DNA of 64,000 bases from Litsea cubeba (Eukaryota; Streptophyta; Magnoliopsida; Laurales; Lauraceae), in the NCBI GenBank assembly GCA_012931725.1, contig CM022953.1, forward strand, positions 28,561,470 to 28,625,469. The letters are read 5' to 3'. The translations under genes and the position numbers were made by a program. This document shows positions 58,802-64,000 of this stretch, piece by piece (the stretch's first letter is position 1; each line of letters begins with the position of its first letter). Below the pieces are notes generated by a model, which searched no databases, had not been told where the DNA came from, and saw only the letters and a program-made list of their open reading frames with translations.

Positions 58802-60229
58802 TTAGCTTAGATTGGTGATTAGTCTTTTGGTGAGTTGCTTCTTTGGGGTTTGAACCATTTTTCTTTTCTTCTTATCTCCTCCCTTTAATTGACTTTTGAA
58901 TTTCAAATTTATCTTTGCAACTTTCTTCAAAAGTTCTTTCATTTGTTGAGTTAAGGGAGGTAGGTTGAGAACCTTTTTATTTATAAATTCTTTTAAACTT
59001 GAGTTAACTTGTTTAATCTTTTTAGAATCTATTTTAGGAGACTCCTTCTTAATTGATTTTACTTGTTTAAGCTTCATGGAGTTCTCCTTGGTTTTTGGTG
59101 TCTTATCCATCATAGAATTTGATTTACCTTTCTTTGGTTCAAATATGGATTTAGACACATTGCTTCTTCTTTGTTTGCACTCAAACCTAAAATGTCCTTC
59201 AATGCCACAATAATTACATTTAGACATGGGCAAAGAAGTGTGAGTGCTAGAGAATGAGGACTCACCTTTCACAAAAGTGTTGGTGAATTTAGGGTCATAT
59301 GAGGTATTCCTATCAAATCCAAGACCCGTCCTATCTCCTTTTGATTTACCCAATTTAAATAACTTTTCCAATTTGCACTCATACTTTTGTTTGTATGTTT
59401 CAAGTTGAGTGACTTTGGTTTTAAGGGTTGAATTCTCATTTTTAACTTTAGTTAGTTCTTGTTCAATTCCCTTAAATTTGATTAGCTCTTCATTGGCAAG
59501 TTTTAACTTCATTTCAAGTTCATTAACACCATTAGATCCAAGTTCTAAGGTGTTTTAAATTACTTTGAGCATTTGACAAGTTTTCCATTGAAATTGCAAC
59601 TTGGATCTTAAATGGATAATGTTCTCATCTTGTCTTTTAAAAGTATCTCTTAGACTTAAATTTTCTTTCTTAAGCTCATCACAATTTATCTTTATTTTAT
59701 TTAGTTCAATTTGAGCATTAGATAAATTTTCCTTAGAGATACTTGACTTAGATTCAAGATTGTTAAAGTCTTTGTCTTGCCTTTGTAATTGATCTCTTAG
59801 TTTAGAATTTTCCTTATTGAGATTGTCATAACCTATTTTAATTTCATTTAGTTCATCTTGGATATAGATAGGTTATGCAAAGAGATCATGAACTTAGAGT
59901 CTACACAATTTAAAGCTTCCTCTTTTTCTCTAAGTTCATCTTTAGAAGAGACTAATTCTTTGTTTAGTCTTTTAGATTCTTCTCTTAATTTTTTATTACT
60001 CTTGGCAAGCTTCAAGGATTATAGCATATAATTCTTCATAAGCTTGTTGAATATCATCTTCATTTTCTTTAATTTCTTCTTCTTTCAATTTAAGTTGAGG
60101 TTCTTTAATTTTGATGTTTGAATCTCCAATAGATGGAAGAAGGGATCTAGAAGAATCTACAAAGTCTAAACTAGTGGAATCCATTTTTATGATTTTCATG
60201 TAAGCACAAACACTAGGGTTTTGACTCAA
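58802..60229 (-). pseudogene. SIRE-type gag C-terminal part: coiled coil and zinc knuckle
   Basis: The minus-strand frame from about 60229 (SQNPSVCAYMKIIKMDSTSL) is a Glu/Lys-rich helix, broken between 59995 and 59513. It then gives an open frame at 59512-58802: ANEELIKFKGIEQELTKVK heptads (a coiled coil), a zinc knuckle CNYCGIEGHFRFEC (C-X2-C-X4-H-X4-C) and a long Lys/Ser-rich tail (MVQTPKKQLTKRL). This resembles gag of SIRE/Maximus-type copia elements, whose long gag has such coiled coils. The N-terminal UBN2-type part is missing. No polymerase part is present. Confidence 0.75.
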
Positions 60230-60281
60230 GGTTTTTACACCTAATCAAGAGTTCCAAACACTTGATCCTAATATTAGAGCA

Positions 60282-60297
60282 CGAGGCTCTGATACCA
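60282..60297 (-). promoter_or_regulatory. Primer binding site of the SIRE-like element
   Basis: TGGTATCAGAGCCTCG, two bases inside the LTR on the minus strand; initiator-Met tRNA type. Confidence 0.8.
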
Positions 60298-60299
60298 AT

Positions 60300-62029
60300 T
60301 GAAAGTCCTTGTGGGAGTCCAAGATCCTAACCCTAGAGGGGGGGTGAATAGGGTGAGCTACTAATAGTGACTAACTATGACCAATTTTAATTTTCTATAA
60401 ACTAACTAGTCACTAGTGATGATAACAAGCACAATGCGGAAGCTAAATACATACAATCATCACAAGAGCATGCACCACAACACAATATTTATAGTGGTTC
60501 GGCCAACGTGCCTACATCCACTACCGGCTTGTGCTCTCAACCCCACCGGATTTCCACTAATATGCTTTTCAAAAGGCTAAGCAATAACCTCTACAACTAT
60601 GCTTTTCTAGGCTAAGCAATAACCTTACAATGTGCTTTTATTAGGCTAAGCAATAACCTTTATACAATGCTTTTATATGCTAAGCAATAACCTTACAATC
60701 AAATGACTTCTCTCAAAGAAAGTGTTTTCACAAAACACTCTAAGAGATTACAATTAAGCTCAAAGTTACAATGCCTCTTTAATAGGCTAATTTGAAGGTG
60801 AAAACTAAACTCACACAACACACTAATGAGTGCAAAGATGTATGCTAATGAGGTGTGTGTGTGACAACTTCAATCAAGTTTAAAAAGTAAAGTCCAATGA
60901 ATATATGCTCAAAGCAATTCAAAGATTAAAGCACATAGAAAGAATTGATTGAAGTTTAAATGCAAATGAACAAATACTAACTTGTTGATGATTTAAAAAA
61001 TAAAGGCTCACAAGTTGTATGAAATTAATTTATCTTAAACATGTGATCCATTTTTAGTGTTGTTTTCAAAAACAAGATTTAACAAAGGTTTTAAAAAGAT
61101 TGAAAACAACAATGATGATTCAAACAAGTTAAATTAACATGTATAAAGAAATCAAAGTTTTAAACATAACATGTTTAACAAAGTTTAAAACTAAACTAAG
61201 TTTGAATCAAAGAAAAGAATTCATTACAACTTAATATCAAAGATTGAATGGAAGTAATGAATTCATTTCATCATAGTTATCATGCTAAAAACATTTACCA
61301 AAGATTTAAAACCAAGCATGAAACATATGATTAAATAAGCAAAGCTTACTTGGAGGTTTAACTTCATTAATCCAAGCTTTAGCTTTTCCTAATGACCATT
61401 AGCCTTCCTTAGCTTGATCCCCTTTCTTTTGCTTCAAAATGCCTCAAGAAGAGCTTCAAAGATCATCAAAAATGCTTAAGGAATGAGTTTCTTTTTATAG
61501 AAAAAGTGGTCCAACGGCTCCTTGTCGGTCGACCCACAGGTTGTTGTCGGTCAACCGACACCTCAACGTTTAGAAACCCAACGGCTTTAATTTTTGAAAA
61601 ACTGCTTTTAGCGGCGGCCATAAAGCGCCGGTAAAAGTCCCGTTTGACCGCCGGTAAAAGTCCAGAATTCTCAAAAATGAGATTTTCAAAGTGATTTTCT
61701 TGAGGGGACTTTGGGCCATTAAACCAAGCTTGGAAACATGATTTTAAATCACTTAAGTGCTTTTAAAATCATGAAACATTAAAAGCCAAATATAATTTGA
61801 AACTTTAAAACATAGGCTAAGCTTGAATTTTGAAATTCCTTTTACAAAATCAATTGCATCCAAAATTAAAACCAATTCATGCATAAAACATGAGTTTTAC
61901 CATATTTTAAAAACAATGCATGGATAAAATAAGATTTCAATGTTTTCTAAAATAATGCAAGTGTGAGAAATCAAATGATGATTAAAATGATATGCATCCA
62001 TCAAATTGCAATACACAAAGTTCCTAACA
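60300..62029 (-). repeat. 5' LTR of the SIRE-like element
   Basis: Pair of 54504-56205. Contains TGTCGGTCAACCGACA at 61545-61560. Confidence 0.92.
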
Positions 62030-62232
62030 GTTCTAAATCGAGAGGAAAATCAAAACCACCTGCAAAAGATGAATGTGCGTTTTGTCGCAAAAAGGGGCAT
62101 TGGAAGAAGGATTGTCCAAAGTTGAAAAACAATTGCAAAAATAAATCTGATGCAAACATTGGACACGATGGAGATGATGATTCTGAATTTAATTTGACTG
62201 TTTCCTCATTGGTATGCCATTCTGACGAATGA
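62030..62232 (+). pseudogene. Copia gag, C-terminal part with zinc knuckle
   Basis: Continues the gag of 53877-54503 after the nested element: basic SKSRGKSK, then the knuckle CAFCRKKGHWKKDC (C-X2-C-X4-H-X4-C), then an acidic linker. Ends in a stop at about 62230 caused by a one-base loss just before the protease. Confidence 0.85.
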
Positions 62233-63849
62233 TTTTAGACTCGGGTTGTACCTATCATATGTGTCCCAACAGGGAATGGTTTTCCAGCTTTCGAGAGTTG
62301 GATGGTGGAACAGTTTTGATGGGCAATGATAGTGCTTGCAAAACAAAAGGGATAGGAAAAATCCGTTTGAAGATGCATGATGGTTTAGTTAGAGTTTTGA
62401 CAGATGTTCGGTATGTACTGGATTTGAAGAAGAATCTTATCTCATTGGGTGCTTTAGACTCCAAAGACTTCAAGATTACCATGGAAGGTGGAGTTCTAAA
62501 AGTTGTTTATGGTGCACTTGTGTTGATGAAGGGTGTCCGAAGAGGTAATCTGTATTTCTTGCAAGGGAGTACAGTTGTAGGTGGAGCAGCAACAGTATCT
62601 GATAGCTCAAGTGAGACTGTTACAGACACAACCAAATTGTGGCACATGCGTCTAGGGCATGCTGGGGAGAGAAGCATTGCAGGGTTTGGTTAAGCAAGGC
62701 TTGTTGCAAGGTGTAAAAACCTGCAAGTTGGGATTTTGTGAACATTGTGTTTTTGGCAAGCAGACAAAAGTGAAGTTTGGCACCGCGATCCATCGCACTC
62801 AAGGCACACTAGACTATGTTCATTCGGATGTATGGGGTCCTACCAAGGTGGCATCTTTGGGAGGTATGCACTACTTTGTTATATTCGTTGATGACTTCTT
62901 CAGAAGAGTATGGGTGTACATCATGAAGCACAAGGATGAAGTCTTGAATGTGTTCTTGAAGTGGAAGAAAATGATTGAAACACAGACTGGCAGAAAGATC
63001 AAAAGGCTTAGGTCAGATAATGGTGGAGAGTACAAGTCTGATCCGTTCTTGAAAATACGTCAGGATGAGGGGATCGTGAGGCATTTCACAGTTAGTGGGA
63101 CTCCGCAACAGAATGGGGTGGCAGAACGCATGAACCGCACTATATTGGAGAAAGTTCGGTGTATGTTGTCTAATTCTAGATTAGGCAAAGCTTTTTGGGG
63201 TGAGGCAGTTGCTTATGCTTGTCATCTCATCAATAGGTTGCCTTCTGCTGTGATCGAGGGTAAAACACCCATTGAGGTATGGTCTGGAAAACCCACTACT
63301 GATTATGATAAATTGCATATATTTGGTTGTCCTGCTTATTACCATGTCACAGAGAGTAAGTTGGATCAAAGGGCCAAGAAAGCTATATTCTTGGGTTTCA
63401 GCAGTGGTGTGAAAGGATACCGACTATGGTGTCCAGATTCAAAGAAACTTGTTCTGAGCAGGGATGTGACTTTTGATGAAGCTGCTATGTGTAAACAGAA
63501 CAAGCAAAATGGCTCTCAGGAGGAGAGCAAAGCCAATGGTAAATCGAAGTAGGTGGAGTTTGATGTCATCCCAATTGAGTTAGAGGGTGATGATACAGAT
63601 GAGTAGGAGACTCAAGCTCAAGAGCCTCCATAAGAGCAAGCAGATTCTATTGCAACCAGTAGACCAAAAAGGAATATTCGAAAACCTCAACGATACTCTG
63701 ATATGGTGGCATATGCACTTTCGATGGTTGAAGAATCTGTTCGTACCACCTACAAAGAAATAAAGAGGCATTTGGAAAACGCAGATATGCTGACTAAGGT
63801 GGTGACTAGGGACAAGTTTAAGGACTTGATCAACATTCTGCGATTTTGA
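62229..63849 (+). pseudogene. Copia protease-integrase, with RT-RNase H deleted
   Basis: Protease: ILDSGCTYHMC (62231 on), which is the DSG active site. GAG-pre-integrase: LWHMRLGHAGERS, then after a one-base insertion near 62680, CEHCVFGKQTKVKF (zinc HHCC). Integrase core: YVHSDVWGP, YFVIFVDDFFRRVWVY, RSDNGGEY and GVAERMNRTILE. Then HIFGCPAYYHV, FLGFSSGVKGYRLW and CP. Stops occur at 63550, 63604 and 63631. RPKRNIRKPQRYSDM marks the RT boundary, and within about 60 bp it jumps to ENADMLTKVVTRDKFK, the very end of RNase H. So roughly 2 kb of RT-RNase H is missing, a clean internal deletion. Confidence 0.9.
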
Positions 63850-63951
63850 GCACCTTCAGGTGTATGGCGCCTTCGGGCACATTTGGAGGCGTGTGATTGC
63901 ATGCCAAGGTGGAAAATGTTATGGCCTGCAAATCTCGCTAAGGTGGAGATT

Positions 63952-64000
63952 TGTTAGGTTTATTGGTTTTGGGTTTTGGCTCGTTTTGTAGGCCCAATGC
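63952..64000 (+). repeat. Start of the 3' LTR of the Tork-like element
   Basis: 49 bp matching the 5' LTR at 52549, after the purine tract AAGGTGGAGATT. Continues off window. Confidence 0.88.

Larger units (their letters stand above)
54504..62029 (-). mobile_element. SIRE-like copia element, gag remnant only, nested in gag of the Tork-like element
   Basis: LTRs of 1702 bp (54504-56205) and 1730 bp (60300-62029), perfect target duplication GTTCT at 54499-54503 and 62030-62034. PBS and polypurine tract both point to the minus strand. Inside are a coiled-coil/zinc-knuckle gag remnant and no protease, integrase or RT. It is the youngest layer at this spot. Confidence 0.92.
52549..64000 (+). mobile_element. 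Tork-like Ty1/copia element, split by a nested element, runs off right edge
   Basis: The 5' LTR starts at 52549 (TGTTGGGTTTATTGG) and the same sequence restarts at 63952 (TGTTAGGTTTATTGG) after a purine tract, marking the 3' LTR. Between them are a 1-kb leader, gag, protease and integrase. RT and most of RNase H are deleted near 63770. Gag is split at 54503/62030 by a SIRE-like element with TSD GTTCT. It is inserted in SLP intron 1. Confidence 0.9.

Overview
The window looks like nuclear DNA of a flowering plant. Two intron-split housekeeping genes have recognisable plant exons with GT/AG borders, the repeats are plant lineages (RTE-type LINEs, Ty1/copia, Ty3/gypsy including Tat-type and chromovirus types, hAT-type MITEs), and there is a nuclear copy of plastid ycf2. 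A woody or magnoliid-like angiosperm would fit the repeat style, but that is a guess.

Layout. 1-9354: the first six exons (minus strand) of a Brix-domain ribosome-biogenesis gene, RPF1. Its 3' exons lie left of the window. The left-hand intron carries an RTE LINE, a MITE and a solo LTR; intron 2 carries three nested hAT-type elements. 9355-18690: mostly intergenic, with two almost abutting hAT elements, a further MITE, a small conserved plant gene (13631-14098, +) and a short intronless MOS2-like G-patch/KOW gene (15055-15882, -). 18691-23095: a gag-only gypsy element with a large internal deletion. 24618-27790: a full-length but decayed RTE LINE with an 18-bp target duplication. 28441-32725: a complete Tat-type element with gag and an antisense coiled-coil ORF but no pol. 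34081-37420: a degraded LTR-like tract split by a 1-kb hAT element.

38841-64000: a mitochondrial stomatin-like protein gene (SLP, minus strand). Exons 2-9 are in the window; exon 1 must lie beyond the right edge. Its introns hold a ycf2 plastid insert, a copia element keeping only RT-RNase H, a LINE fragment with a gypsy chromovirus fragment inside it, and in intron 1 a Tork-like copia element that is itself split by a 7.5-kb SIRE-like element.

The host genes are separate housekeeping functions (rRNA processing, mitochondrial membrane scaffold, RNA processing/immunity) and form no operon or pathway. The main theme is insertion history. Target-site duplications at a dozen boundaries let the order of insertion be read, and every LTR element retaining coding sequence lacks part of its coding capacity. 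Host exons seen here show no obvious lesions. I found no CRISPR array, rRNA, tRNA or prokaryotic-style system.
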